From: Fomitopsis serialis
Taxonomy: Eukaryota; Basidiomycota; Agaricomycetes; Polyporales; Fomitopsidaceae
Assembly (NCBI RefSeq): GCF_022376445.1
Contig: NW_025955098.1
Coordinates: 1-64,000, forward strand
Direction of reading: 5' to 3'
DNA length: 64,000 nt
The notes under the pieces: model-generated
What the model saw: the letters and a program-made list of their open reading frames with translations, nothing else
Told to the model about the DNA's origin: nothing
Databases searched by the model: none
Part shown: positions 20,435 through 31,442 of the stretch, piece after piece
How the letters are laid out: every line of letters starts with the position of its first letter
Position numbering within the stretch: the first letter of the stretch is position 1
Program-made: the position numbers and the translations under genes

Positions 20435-23400
20435 ATGCAAAAGACGGAACACGACCCTCTAGTCGAGACGGCAGCTTACGGTCCATCGAGGACAGGAGAT
20501 GCGCAGACTTTTGTGCGCTCAGCTTCTCACCGAGGGGCACACGGAGAAGTTACTGCGGAGAGGGCGAGGACGACTACAGACGAATCTCAGGCTACCGTCC
20601 ACATAAACACGGTTATCGGACGAGAGGGATCAGGCGACACCCCGAGCATTTACGAGCGAGCAATTAGACTCGGAGGCGCTACAGTGATTAGGACATGTAT
20701 TCGGGGAGGGAGCACGAGCACTACACTACAGGCATCGGGAACCACATCGGGTGACGGCTCGTGCCAGGCGGTCGACCAGTTCTTCCTTGAGACGCGGCGC
20801 CTGACAGCTAGGTCATCCGGGCGAGTCGACGAGCTCGGAGGAGGTAGAGCAGGATGGGTCGAGATGCAGTCAAACGACCCTGCACCTTCGGGAGCAAACA
20901 TCAGTCGCGCGACTCGGAGTCTGGAGCGAGCAGTGACGCACCCAGCCAGTGGACCCGAATGTCGACAATCCGAAGCGATGAATGGAGGGCAGGACGAGCA
21001 GGCGACTCTGCCTCTGCGACTGTCATCGCATCTATCAGGCCTGTTCGACCGTGTCACGACGAGAGATGAGCGAGCGACCTTGGACGGCGGAGCCAGTCAA
21101 TCGAGCGTCGGCCTCATGCTGCTAGAGACAGCAAGATGTACACGCACGTGGGGAGGCTGGACCTGCGAATCCTGGCGAGTAGGAAGCTTCCAAGCACGCA
21201 AGCAGGGCAGCCATGCAACGGGGCCAGAGAGCAATATCGACATCGAGACTATGTACGCGAGGGAGCAGAGTGAGCGGATGGAAGTGCCTAGGGCGCAGAA
21301 CGTGGACGTACGGGAGCATATCGTTGCGGCGGAACAGGGCTCCCGAGGAGTTCACACGGTAACTATAGAGGCAGCACGACGGTCAGAACGGACACGAAGC
21401 ACTGTGGCAGAGATCAGACTCACCAGCGAAATGGGCACGAAGGGCGACATGTTCCCTATGGTGGTCAGTAGCCGGAAAGCGACCCAGTTCGGCGGTGTAC
21501 TTGCTTCAACTCGAGGAGATCGAGGAGGAACGGATGTGCCGCGCGTAGTCGACCCAGCGTGGGCCTACGAGGGCTCAAGTGTAAGCGACACCGAACGAGA
21601 AAACAACGGAAGAACGGAGATACCTGGACGCGGCACCGACGTGGCGTCGAGCGGACGAGACGAGTCAGGGTCGCAAGCACAAGACTTCCGGCGGGCAGCG
21701 CGCGCGCGAAAGGATGTAGCGGCGACGGGTATTGTGCCACACCGTGGCTGGTACGGCAATCTGGGCGGTGACGAGAAGAGAACGGCGGGCGGCAAGCCAT
21801 CGAGCGCAGCCACTAGCGCATGCGACAGGGAACGGGAGGAGGTCGGAGAGTTCTTGATGGCGGCGAGGCGAGTCGTCAAATTCGGAAACGACTGGCCACG
21901 GCTACATCAGCAAGCTGTACACGTGTCATGGGGGTCGAGGCAGGTCACAACAGCAGTGGTAAAGGATAGACGCACCAGTAGAAACCCTGCGATATGCCGT
22001 CCAGCTTCTTTGCGAGTCGAAGGCGTAATATCAAGTCGACGAGGTACACCGCACGTGCACACGAATGCGAGAAACGCATCAGACCTCCGAGGAGATACCC
22101 TGGGGCACGATGGCGCGACAACGGAGGAACTCGATACGTGCGAGCCAGACGAGCCGCAGGAGCGACGGGCGGAGCAAGCGCAGGCGTTCAGACAGGGTAT
22201 GAATCGAGCAACTGAGATCGTACTCACCTACGGATTCTTCCCCACCAACTACGCGTACCCTCGACGTTCATCTCCCTCCGCGAGAACTGTCTGGCATGTG
22301 CAAGAGCACGCGACGAGCGCATTCGAGCTCGGAGTTGAGGACGTGCCCCTTCCGGGCAGACAGCGGGACGATGATGGACGCGACTGCGACTGGGAGCGTG
22401 CTGACGTGGCGAGAGATCAACAAGGGACCATGATCGCGATGGACGAGAGACAACACAACGAGATCCGGAGCGAGGTCCACAGGCAGTCGCAGGCAGAGGA
22501 GAGAGGACTCAGGCGAAAGACGATCGCTCAAGCGCCCGAACCACGGTCTGCACAGCGTACTGGCGCCTCGCTGGTCGGTCGAGTCGAAGTTCTGGCGCGC
22601 GCATTTTCGCAGCTCCCACGTCTCCTCAATACTAGTAGCTGGCTTGCGCATGTTTCTATCTGGCGAAGTGCGAGATGCTCAGAGACGGCCCATAGTTGCC
22701 ATACCGTAAGATCGGAGGGAACCGCGTTATGTGCGTACAAGCGGCAGCGGCACGACCAGGGGGTCCTACCCTTAGGTGAAGCAGACACTCGAGGCAAGCG
22801 TATGGGCGAGAGGGAACGGTTGGAGCGCGAAAGAGCAATAAGGACAGTTCTATGCGCAAGTGAGTCACCGCAACAGTCACGACTGAACGGAGGCGACGTA
22901 GCAGGTCTGTGCATCGATATGCATGCACTGAGGTGCCAGCAGGCGGACTCGGTGATAGCAAACTCATCAACGGAGGGAACACTCACTCACGGATCTGTAC
23001 CACCGATGAGGCAGACGGGTTGGGATCGCGACTCACAGTCAGACGGAAGCGAGAAGTGTAGCAGCGAGAGTCTAGCGACGGACAGGAAACAGACGAGCTT
23101 CGAGGACGACGCGTCACAGAGGGAACAAGACGACTTCAGGAAGACGGCACGGCGGAGCATTGCCGGGCGGGATGATTCCTCAGAGGCAAAGCAGCCAGAC
23201 GCGGAGGGAACATCAACGTTCGGATGAGTGTCAACACAGGACGGACTCACCCAGAGCGCCCCCACGATCAGTCGCTCGCGCGCGGGACCGCTGTTCTTGC
23301 CAGTCTTGGTCATCACATCCGGGCGGAAGGAAAGGGTACACGTATGCAAGGACGCGACGAGCGGAGTGTCTCCTCCGAAGCGACTGGAGGGCGGTGACGG

Positions 23401-25072
23401 GAGCGGCTGTCGCCGACGAAGAGCTGAGGGCGATTGGCACTCAGGCAAACGGTCGGACACGAAAGGAAGTATCGAGGACGCGGGTACAGGAAGTCAAGCT
23501 CGAATCATGCGGTCGGTCGAAGTGAAGAGTATCTATTGCGAGGCTACCTACAACAGACGGACGAGTCGAACCAGCGCGCCCACGGGAGAATTAAGCGACG
23601 CCCGCTCGGAAGTCACGGCGAGCCGGCAACTTGAAGTTCCGTCTATCCAGACGGGACGCGAGTACGGGTGCGAGAGCACGGACAGGCGAGCAGTTGCGGG
23701 TACGGCACGGGCGAGCTCAGAGATGGAGGTGCGCCAGTGGAAACAGCGAGAGCGGGACAGATCTCTGGATGCATCGAGACGACAAGTTGCGGATTTAGAC
23801 GGGGAACGGGAGCTACGGGAGGAGCGGGATGAAGGAACGCGGACGTTCGGACGCACGCTGGCGACCGAGATTGCCAGGCGATATGCGAAGCGATCACCAG
23901 CTAGCGGTGACGACCTCGTGGAGGGAGCGGAAGATGAACGAAGCACTCAGTGCGGAGCGAACCGAGGAGCTTGGAGGCTAGAGGAGGTAAATAAGGGGTG
24001 GAGTAGTTGGATGGTGAGCGCGAGCTATGAGACTATGACCGGGCGGAGGGAACGAGGGGATGTAGAGGATCGTCTGGAGGCTGCTGGACGAGAGATCGCA
24101 AGTCAAGACGACCACTTAGGAGTACAGAAGCACTACGCGGAAGGAACGCGAGCGTCTGGACGAGGGGATGGACTCACCCGTAGTCTCTGTGCGGCAAACG
24201 GTGCAGCTCGTACCGACCGGGTTTGGAAAGTGTTGCCTCAGACGCAAGAGGACGACGGTGGTACAATTGGTCGCGGCGTCGGGGAAGCGGAGGAAGGAGG
24301 TGAGAGTCAGCCGAGGATGAGGACCGCTACTGGTGTGGCTGAGCACAGGGAGTGCTGCGGCGGGAAGGATAAGCCGTCGCAGGCCGAGATATTCACGAAG
24401 GAACCGAACGTGTTTATGCAGGGTATCCACGGCATGGCGAACCCTCAAGTCGCAGACGTAGCGCGCACCCTTTCACGTATCCTCAAGTCGGTTATGGTCC
24501 TATTAGCGGGTGCACTGGCGTGCAGCGGCATCTGGCGACATATGATGAAGGCCGTGTCAGGGCATCTGGATCGCGCTGCGGAGGGGACCACGTACGAGGA
24601 TCTGAGCCGCAGGGAACACGACTCGGATGCGAATCTCAAGAGGTTGTCGACGGGAACGCCAAACACGAGAGCTGATCGGACGGATCAGTGCCAGGTGCGA
24701 GTGACTGCCCACGTAGCGCGGCTCGGGAGCAGACCAGCGGAGAGGGTGTCTCGGATCGACACGCGGTGCAAAACAAGAAGGGGCAGGACATCGAATCCCA
24801 GAGCATCCGGAGCACATGTACGAGTCGGGAGCGAGAGATGGACGAGCACGCGTACGGCAGGGAGAGCATCCAGGGGCATAGGTCAGCTGGGGTGTCAGTT
24901 TCGAGCGCGAGACGAGTCGGAGGGAACGAGTGGAGAGCGAAGCATTCGTGCAGTCCACAAGACGAGAGGCGGGAGACGTCGATTGCCAGCATGTTCAGCG
25001 ACAGGACGCAGACCAGACGCGCGGGCACAGATGGTCAGCACGGATCAGGGACGAGAACGGACGCGGCAGTAG
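20435..25072 (+). CDS. Giant ORF A of the RT-less element, unknown, one in-frame TGA
   Basis: The frame is open from the primer site (20204). The first ATG is at 20435. A single TGA at 23225-23227 interrupts 1,540 codons, after which the same frame stays open to the TAG at 25070. The product is rich in Arg, Glu, Ser, Thr and Gly with few hydrophobic stretches, so it is probably mostly disordered. Exceptions are short patches such as TYGFFPTNYAYPRR (about 22222) and LKSVMVLLAGALACSGIW (about 24480), the latter a possible membrane segment. I recognise no domain. An open frame this long is unlikely by chance and suggests recent selection on the protein. Confidence 0.6.
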
Positions 25073-25599
25073 GGTCCGTACAGCGAACGGTTCGATGCGG
25101 GTCTACGGGATACAGGACTGGAGGTATAAGACCGCCGACAGAGAGCGTGCCGAGGTCCGTGACGTCGACGAAGGCCTGTCGGAAGAGGCAGAATTGGACC
25201 AGGGAGGATCCAGGCGACGACCGTCCAAGAAGAGCCTGCGCAGTTCCCTACTGGGCTGCCAGTCTCCGAGTCGCTGAGGGGCCATTCGCACGCAACATCA
25301 TCTGGCGACACCCGCTACAGGAGGCGACGGGGGTATCCCAGCGATCCGAGGAGGACGGCAGACGCGGGGACCCGTACAGCTCCGAAGGATCGAAGGCAGA
25401 CGACTCAGTGGCGAGCCAAGTGTCTACCGAGGCAGAAGTGAGCGGCGCAACAACCGACGAAGGAGAACGAACCAGGGCACAGAGGGAGAGCGGATCGATC
25501 AAGCGCGCGCGGCGGAAGAAGGCAGACTGCGGGCTGTGTGCAGCAGTTGAGCCCGAGTCGTTGCGGAGAGAAGCGTCGGTTTACCCAGTGCTGAGGTAA
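24688..25599 (+). CDS. Giant ORF B of the RT-less element, frame-shifted continuation
   Basis: This frame 1 segment overlaps the end of ORF A (frame 2) by 385 bp and ends 36 bp before ORF C (frame 3), so the three form a relay with two shifts of the same sense. Composition matches its neighbours (Arg/Ser/Glu-rich). The crossover from A to B cannot be placed by eye. Indels, a frameshifting mechanism or unseen introns would all explain it. Confidence 0.45.
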   Translation: MPGASDCPRSAAREQTSGEGVSDRHAVQNKKGQDIESQSIRSTCTSREREMDEHAYGRESIQGHRSAGVSVSSARRVGGNEWRAKHSCSPQDERRETSIASMFSDRTQTRRAGTDGQHGSGTRTDAAVGSVQRTVRCGSTGYRTGGIRPPTESVPRSVTSTKACRKRQNWTREDPGDDRPRRACAVPYWAASLRVAEGPFARNIIWRHPLQEATGVSQRSEEDGRRGDPYSSEGSKADDSVASQVSTEAEVSGATTDEGERTRAQRESGSIKRARRKKADCGLCAAVEPESLRREASVYPVLR

Positions 25600-25634
25600 G
25601 GGAGTGGAGAGGTGTCGGACCGAGTCAAGGGGAA

Positions 25635-28600
25635 GTGGAGTCGGTCCACCAGGACACCGAGTGCGGCGATGCGGTGGGAACCATGGAACTTCGAGTCAAA
25701 CCCGGAATACCATCGGAGTGCGACGAGGCGAGGTCAGACGATTCAGGGATGCAGCGGGCCGGCAGTCATGCGAAGGACGGATACGCCGAGCGCCGTGTAG
25801 CCGTGGTAGACCCCCACATTGGTATCGAGAACAAGCACAGCGGGGACTATATTGGGTCGATGAGCACAGCGCAAGTATCTGAGAGCGGATGGTGGGTGTC
25901 GGTTATCCCAGAAGCCGCGAGTGGTGGCGAGCTAGGCGACGGCGAGGCCGACGCAAGTGCCCAGGAGAGACAAGGGCTGGAGCCGAGAGGCGGGCAGGCC
26001 GGGTCCGAGCAGGAGGACCACGTACGTCAAGACGGGCAGCGAGCAACGAGTCTAGACCAGGGATGGGCGAGCGATGTGGTTGGACGATTAGATGGTCGCG
26101 AGCAGCACTTACCGAGCGGGACGAAGACCAGGGGCCAGGTCGATGAGCACATGGCAGCGATGGACAAGGACGCGCCAAGGCCTGTATCGAGGGACGTTCT
26201 GTTACAGCGAAACGAAGTCGAGAGAGGGGATGTATACGTGGAGAGCATACAACGCTGGGGCGCGAGCTTGGAGCTGGGTCCGGACGGGACAACTCACCAG
26301 AGATTCAGCCGTGGCGGGAGTGTCCCTACGACTGGGCAGCAAGAACCAGCTGAACTGGGTATACCGCCGTGGACGCAAGACGAGTATACGTGGACCAAGA
26401 ACGACGGAACGGGTGAGCGCATGCAGGACAGCGAGTGCGCAGTAATGCTCCCGCAGAGGAACCCGGTCGAAGTCAGTGAGCGAACTGGCGATCTCATGGA
26501 AGCAGGAGGCATACCCCGGGAATGTTCTGCGGCGGACGAACCTGCACGGGCACATGGCGAGACAGACCAGGACGCGAGCCTGCTGCTGAGTAATGGGGAG
26601 TCCAAACCCGCGGGCGAAGGCGCCGAAGCTAGCGAGACGCAGGAGGCGGCGAGACAACAAGTTCAAGTACAAGTAAGGACATCAATGCGCGCGGCAGGAG
26701 AGAACAGACATACCGAGTGTAGGAAAGCGGGCGAGAGCACGAAGGATAGCGATGGCGAGGTGGTTCCGCAGGAGGACTTGGTCGAGATCAGCCAGCCATA
26801 CGGGCTGAAAGCGAACCTCGAAGACGTGCCGCAGCAGCGACGCGTGGGAGACAAGGACGTACGTGCACGTGACGAGACGAAACGGGGCGAGAGCTTGGAG
26901 CCAAGAGGAAAGGCTGAGCCCGAGATGCGAGGCCCGGAGCCAAGCGCCGAGCGACTCGAGAGTGAGCAGGAGGACCCCGTATGTCAGGGAACAGGGGGTG
27001 GACTCGCGTGCTGCAAGACGAGGCCGATCAACGACACAAGGTACACCCTGCGACTGGAAGCCGAACTGGGAATGCCGTCGTGCGCACAGACCAGGGATGG
27101 ACAGGCCGAGCGAGAGGAAACGGGCGAGTACGCGCTAATCGAGGATCATGGACCAGTGTCGCAGGCGAACAGGGCTGAGGTCAGCCAACCAACCGGGGCT
27201 CTCGTGGGCTCAGCAGACGTACCCCCGGGATGTTCTGCGGCAGACGGGCTAGCACGCGCGCATGACGATAGGGACCAGGCCGCGAGCTTCAGGGCGGCAG
27301 AATCGCACTGTTTAACCAGGTCGTCGGCATGCATATCGGGAGAGAGCGGATATGTCGAGTCTGAGAGAGCGGGCGAGTGCGCACGAGACGGGGATGGTGC
27401 GACGGTTCTGAAGGTGACCTCGTTCGGGACCAGCGAGCTAGCGGAAGGACCGGCTATCGTTGAGTCGGACGGGCAAGAGTCGGGACCGCAAGCAGGGTGC
27501 GTCGACGCCAGCCGGTCAAGGGAACTCCCGGCAGAAATGACGGGCCAACCATTGCAACGAGAGGCGGGGGAGGGACACGTCCGAGCTCATGGGAACTTGA
27601 ACCAGCGCGCGGGCGTTCAGCTGAGTAATGGGGAACCCGAGTCAGCTGATGAACACGCAGGACATGGCGGCGTTCGGGAGACTGCAAGACCATGGAGTCG
27701 AGCGGGTATGTCGAGGCACACTGGCAGGCAGGGAGAGAACGGACGTCCCGAGTGTAAGGGAGCGAGCGTGCGGGCGCAGAACAGCAATGGCGAGGCCATT
27801 CTACGGGTCAACCTGATCGAGGTCAGCCAGCCAAACGGACTACCTGCGGACCACGCAGACGTACCGTGGCGTCGAGGTGCGAGAGCCAGATGCGTATATG
27901 CTGGTGGGGACACAAACCGGGGCACGAGCTTGAAGAGGAGCAAAGGGGAGCTGGATGACGGATGTGCTGGCGATAGCGAGACAGGGAGGGAGACAAGGCG
28001 AGACTGGCAAGCATCGGGCGGAGTACCGTCAGGGATGTGGATGGAAGGCGAACGCACCGGACTTGAGAAAGCAGGCACGAACAGGGAGGAGGGTGTCAGC
28101 GAAGCGGTTTGGCGAGTCGGGATCGCCGAGGTCAGTCAGTCAATCCACCCCTTCACGGAGGCACTGGACATATCGTGGCGGCGATGCACGGCGGGCAAAC
28201 GGAGGGAGTACAGGCGGGCCAGAGCCGATGTTATAGGTGAATACGGGCAGGAAGGCGGGGGCGAAGAGGTGCCACAGACGGGATTCATCGATATCAGCCC
28301 GCAGAACGGCTGCTTCGCGGATTCAGCAGACATACTGGGGCATGGATACGGTACGGGTGGGCTCGTGCTCGTGCACACAGGAAGGAAGGTGAACCGGTGT
28401 GCGAGCGTCGAGCCGAGTATGGGGGAGCGAGTTGATGAACGTGCTGGTCGTAGCGAGACCTGGAGAGCGAGGAGACGGGGAGCCGCATCAGCAGAGTTGT
28501 TGTCCGTGCAAACGGAGAACACGCGCTCTGAGTACGATGGGACGAGCGGGCACGCGCAGGACAGCGAATGTGGTGAATTACTGCAGGTGGGGTTCACGGA

Positions 28601-30560
28601 GATCATCCAACCCCTGCGAGTCGAGATGGACCGTGCCTGGAGCTTTGAGCCGAGTAAGGGGGACTGGGACAAGGACGTCCAGCAGTTTAAGATGGAGTGG
28701 AACAGCGAGTGCGATGAGGAACCCGATCAGTGGAACGCAACGCGAGGCTGTGGCGAACGAGCAATACCTACGTACAAGGAACAGCGGGACGTGACGACCG
28801 AGCATCCGAGCCACATATGCGAGGCCGGGGACCGTATGGAAATCGGCAGGAGCAGTGACTCACCGGACGAACCGGGGCAGGGATCGCGAGCGGAACACAG
28901 CGCGGATAGTCCAAGAGATAGGGCGAACAACTACGAGCCTGATTCTGCGAGTCAAGACGTACCTGAGGATGCCTGGCTGCTAGGAGACTTCGGGGAGTTC
29001 GGCGCTGATACGCCGGAGCAGACCCCTGAGGAGGACCTCGTCGCATGCTGGCACATTGCGGAGGATGGGCGGCGGTTGTGGGGGCACATTCCGCGACTCG
29101 AAGCTGAGGCCGCCCTGCGCGAAGTTGAGCAGGCAGACAAATGGATCCCAGAGGACAACACGCGCACTGTTGACGAGGACGCCGAGCGGAACAGATGGCT
29201 AGCGCAGTTCCTGGTACACGAGCACATACGACTCGGGGTACCACTGGCAGAGGTCTCGGATAGCCCAAGGGGCGAGCACTTGACGCAACGGGAGATTGGG
29301 CAAGCAGTCGGCCTGGGAAGCTCGAGCGCGGACGGTCCAGCGGGACGCGAGCGACCACAGAGGGCGTATCCGAGAATGGGGGAACCTCGGAGAGGAGCTA
29401 GACCTGGTGGTCAGCCAGATAGGGCGGTCGACGCGGTAGAACGTGGACCGCGAGACTCGGAGTGCCTTATACTCGCTGAGTCGGCCGAGCTGAACATCCC
29501 GGAGGAAGCGCACGATGACGGGCTGCGAAGCTGTTGTCATCTCGACAAGCACGGACAGTGGATCATCGAGCTCCTTTCGCGCGACGAGGCGAAGAAGGCG
29601 GTAGCGGAGGCAGATCAGCGGTTGCGGAGCGGGTTCATGCGTGGCAGGTCAGGGGCAGCTCGAGGACATACCACACAAGACACCGAGCAGAACGAGTGGT
29701 TAGCGCGGAACCGTGCACACAAGCGCGTACGACTCAGGGCCGTGGTCTCGGAGAGCGAGAGGGATGAGCAGTTGACACGGTGCGACACTGGAGAAGCATG
29801 CAGCCCGGGTCGACGAGTCAGAGGAAACCAGATCCGTGACACGCATAGTCCGGCGAACCGAGAACATCCGCGCAAGAGGGATTCTCGGAGAGGTACGGGA
29901 CCGGCTGGTTGGCCAAATGGCGCGATTTATGCAGAAGAACCTGGACTTACCGGGGAGCATCGTTTTGTCGGGTTCTCTGAGTCGGAAGAGGTTCGCGAGG
30001 ACGACTTGGAGCTGATCACTTGCTGCCATCTCGACGACCACGGGCAGTGGATTGTTAAATCTCTTCCGCGCGACGAGGCGAAGAGGGCGGTTGCGGAGGC
30101 AGACCAGCGGCTGCACGGTGGGTTTGTGCGCAGGTTAGGGACAACTCGAGGTCACACCATGCGAAGCCCAGCGGAACGAGAGCGACTGTCGAGCATGGAT
30201 CCGAGTATGGGGGAGCTGCAGAGAGAAGCTGGACCTGGTGGTCAGCTCGACATCGCAATCGACGCAGAAGGATCGGGATTCAGCGAGTGCTTACTTCTGG
30301 AGTCAGCCAAGCCCAACGTCCCGGAAGAGGCTTGCAACAATGAACTAGTCAGATGCGGCCATCTGGACGAGAACGGGTGTTGGATCGTCGAGTACTTGCC
30401 ATATGCAGAGGCGATTGATGAGACAAACTGGGACTGTGGCTGGGTCAACCGGGACGAATGTCGCGCGCGCAGTTCCAGCGCAACTCGAGGACAGATCACA
30501 GAAGATAACCGAGCGGAAGGACTGGCAACATTTATGTCGCAGTGGATTGCTCTCGGTTAG
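25635..30560 (+). CDS. Giant ORF C of the RT-less element, repetitive protein
   Basis: 1,641 codons without a stop, ending 54 bp before the 3' LTR. Residues about 270-1000 are built from degenerate units of roughly 100-130 residues marked by (V/I)(E/A)(V/I)SQP.G followed by DVP. Residues about 1134-1600 hold four copies of a different unit around C.HLD..G.WI. Both parts are acidic and low in hydrophobics. No Gag, protease, RT or integrase motif is present. The ORF is absent from every retroelement family I know. Function unknown; a structural, Gag-like role for packaging is conceivable but is inference. Confidence 0.6.
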   Translation: MESVHQDTECGDAVGTMELRVKPGIPSECDEARSDDSGMQRAGSHAKDGYAERRVAVVDPHIGIENKHSGDYIGSMSTAQVSESGWWVSVIPEAASGGELGDGEADASAQERQGLEPRGGQAGSEQEDHVRQDGQRATSLDQGWASDVVGRLDGREQHLPSGTKTRGQVDEHMAAMDKDAPRPVSRDVLLQRNEVERGDVYVESIQRWGASLELGPDGTTHQRFSRGGSVPTTGQQEPAELGIPPWTQDEYTWTKNDGTGERMQDSECAVMLPQRNPVEVSERTGDLMEAGGIPRECSAADEPARAHGETDQDASLLLSNGESKPAGEGAEASETQEAARQQVQVQVRTSMRAAGENRHTECRKAGESTKDSDGEVVPQEDLVEISQPYGLKANLEDVPQQRRVGDKDVRARDETKRGESLEPRGKAEPEMRGPEPSAERLESEQEDPVCQGTGGGLACCKTRPINDTRYTLRLEAELGMPSCAQTRDGQAEREETGEYALIEDHGPVSQANRAEVSQPTGALVGSADVPPGCSAADGLARAHDDRDQAASFRAAESHCLTRSSACISGESGYVESERAGECARDGDGATVLKVTSFGTSELAEGPAIVESDGQESGPQAGCVDASRSRELPAEMTGQPLQREAGEGHVRAHGNLNQRAGVQLSNGEPESADEHAGHGGVRETARPWSRAGMSRHTGRQGENGRPECKGASVRAQNSNGEAILRVNLIEVSQPNGLPADHADVPWRRGARARCVYAGGDTNRGTSLKRSKGELDDGCAGDSETGRETRRDWQASGGVPSGMWMEGERTGLEKAGTNREEGVSEAVWRVGIAEVSQSIHPFTEALDISWRRCTAGKRREYRRARADVIGEYGQEGGGEEVPQTGFIDISPQNGCFADSADILGHGYGTGGLVLVHTGRKVNRCASVEPSMGERVDERAGRSETWRARRRGAASAELLSVQTENTRSEYDGTSGHAQDSECGELLQVGFTEIIQPLRVEMDRAWSFEPSKGDWDKDVQQFKMEWNSECDEEPDQWNATRGCGERAIPTYKEQRDVTTEHPSHICEAGDRMEIGRSSDSPDEPGQGSRAEHSADSPRDRANNYEPDSASQDVPEDAWLLGDFGEFGADTPEQTPEEDLVACWHIAEDGRRLWGHIPRLEAEAALREVEQADKWIPEDNTRTVDEDAERNRWLAQFLVHEHIRLGVPLAEVSDSPRGEHLTQREIGQAVGLGSSSADGPAGRERPQRAYPRMGEPRRGARPGGQPDRAVDAVERGPRDSECLILAESAELNIPEEAHDDGLRSCCHLDKHGQWIIELLSRDEAKKAVAEADQRLRSGFMRGRSGAARGHTTQDTEQNEWLARNRAHKRVRLRAVVSESERDEQLTRCDTGEACSPGRRVRGNQIRDTHSPANREHPRKRDSRRGTGPAGWPNGAIYAEEPGLTGEHRFVGFSESEEVREDDLELITCCHLDDHGQWIVKSLPRDEAKRAVAEADQRLHGGFVRRLGTTRGHTMRSPAERERLSSMDPSMGELQREAGPGGQLDIAIDAEGSGFSECLLLESAKPNVPEEACNNELVRCGHLDENGCWIVEYLPYAEAIDETNWDCGWVNRDECRARSSSATRGQITEDNRAEGLATFMSQWIALG
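26447..28640 (+). repeat. Degenerate protein repeat units in ORF C
   Basis: Anchor segments occur near 26447 (NPVEVSERTG), 26767 (DLVEISQPYG), 27162 (NRAEVSQPTG), about 27497 (weak), 27804 (NLIEVSQPNG), 28120 (GIAEVSQSIH), 28275 (GFIDISPQNG) and 28580 (GFTEIIQPLR), mostly 300-400 bp apart. Each is followed by a DVP/DIL step and an Arg-rich then Ser-Gly-Glu tail. This points to ancient tandem growth of the gene. Confidence 0.6.
29036..30430 (+). repeat. Four C.HLD..G.WI units at the C terminus of ORF C
   Basis: Units start near 29036 (ACWHIAEDGRRLWG), 29525 (SCCHLDKHGQWIIE), 30013 (TCCHLDDHGQWIVK) and 30346 (RCGHLDENGCWIVE). The first three continue with a helix-like EA...AV.EADQ.L segment. 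Spacing is about 330-490 bp. The second and third are most alike, so they duplicated most recently. Confidence 0.65.
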
Positions 30561-30577
30561 TGTTGCCAAAGGAGTAG

Positions 30578-30614
30578 GTGACCGGGGACGGTCACAATTC
30601 GAGTATGGGGGAGA
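30578..30614 (+). promoter_or_regulatory. Hairpin and polypurine tract before the 3' LTR
   Basis: GTGACCG/CGGTCAC forms a 7-bp stem with loop GGGA (30578-30595). It is followed by GTATGGGGGAGA ending at 30614, immediately before TGTGGGG of the LTR, the position where plus-strand DNA synthesis is primed. Confidence 0.6.
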
Positions 30615-31442
30615 TGTGGGGAGTGCCTCCCACATAGGCCCGGACAGTACGCATTTCACCTATTTTGAACCTTCTGGATGATACAGTTCCCTCCGAGCAC
30701 AACGACAACTTTCTTTCTTCCTTCCGACATCTAATATCTACTGTACTTCATGGACTTGGTACGATTTCGCATCTCTTACCATATATAGCAACTAGCTACT
30801 CTTAGTCAGCATTTGCGGCATACAGTGCCATGAAGACATGTACATATCTTACTTAGTTCTCCCCACCTCCGAATCTAGACATCTGCGAGCACAGCTTGTG
30901 GGTCCCTCATACATTTGTTGGAGCTGGGAGAGGCTCCCCGGGTTGGTCAACAGTGACCTTCTTGGGCAATCAAGGATCTTCGGACGTGCACGGTGCCACG
31001 TAATCGAGAAAAGACAAGTCCTACGACTTGGAGGCCAGGACAGCTCGGAAGATACAGGACCCGGACAGGGACTCGCGGAACGAGTACAGGAGCTTGCGGA
31101 ACGAGTACGGGAGCCTGCGGAACGAGTACAGAAGCTCGCGGAACGAGTACAGGAGCTCTCGGAACGAGTACAGGAGCTCGCGGAACGAGCATAGGCGGCT
31201 GCAGAACGAGCGTAGGAGCTCGCGGAACGAGCACAGGAACCCGCGGAACGAGGAAGGCGACCACGGAACGAGAACGAGACAACCGCGGAACGAGTTTAGC
31301 GACTTGAAGGGCAGCGACTGCAGAGCCAGAGTGGGGCACCTTCGGAACGAGAACAAGGACAAGAACGAGACAGAGCTTTAGAGTCCACGGAGCGAGTTGG
31401 GAACAGAGTCGTCAGCGAGGCTTGGAGAACCGAGGACAAGGT
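30615..31442 (+). repeat. 3' LTR of the RT-less element, truncated
   Basis: Collinear with 19201-20028 with three transitions. At 31442 it jumps to an unrelated repeat. Both sequences carry CCCTGAG a few bases beyond the break, so a short-homology join or an insertion there is possible. The TATA-like site (30782) and the 21-bp array (31074-31299) are both retained. Confidence 0.85.

Larger units (their letters stand above)
19201..31442 (+). mobile_element. Young LTR element lacking RT/IN, with giant reading frames
   Basis: LTRs at 19201-20184 and 30615-31442 differ at only three positions in 828 shared bases, all transitions. A primer site follows the 5' LTR, and a polypurine run (GTATGGGGGAGA) precedes the 3' LTR. 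The 10.4-kb interior has no Gag knuckle, protease, RT, RNase H or integrase motif in any frame I read. It fits the large non-autonomous class called LARD, but those are normally non-coding, whereas this interior is nearly all open frame. The 3' LTR lacks its last 156 bp. Confidence 0.85.

Noticed and set aside
20650..24960. Antisense frames of 100-150 codons opposite the giant ORFs
   Set aside because: They are shadows produced by the T-poor composition of the plus strand.
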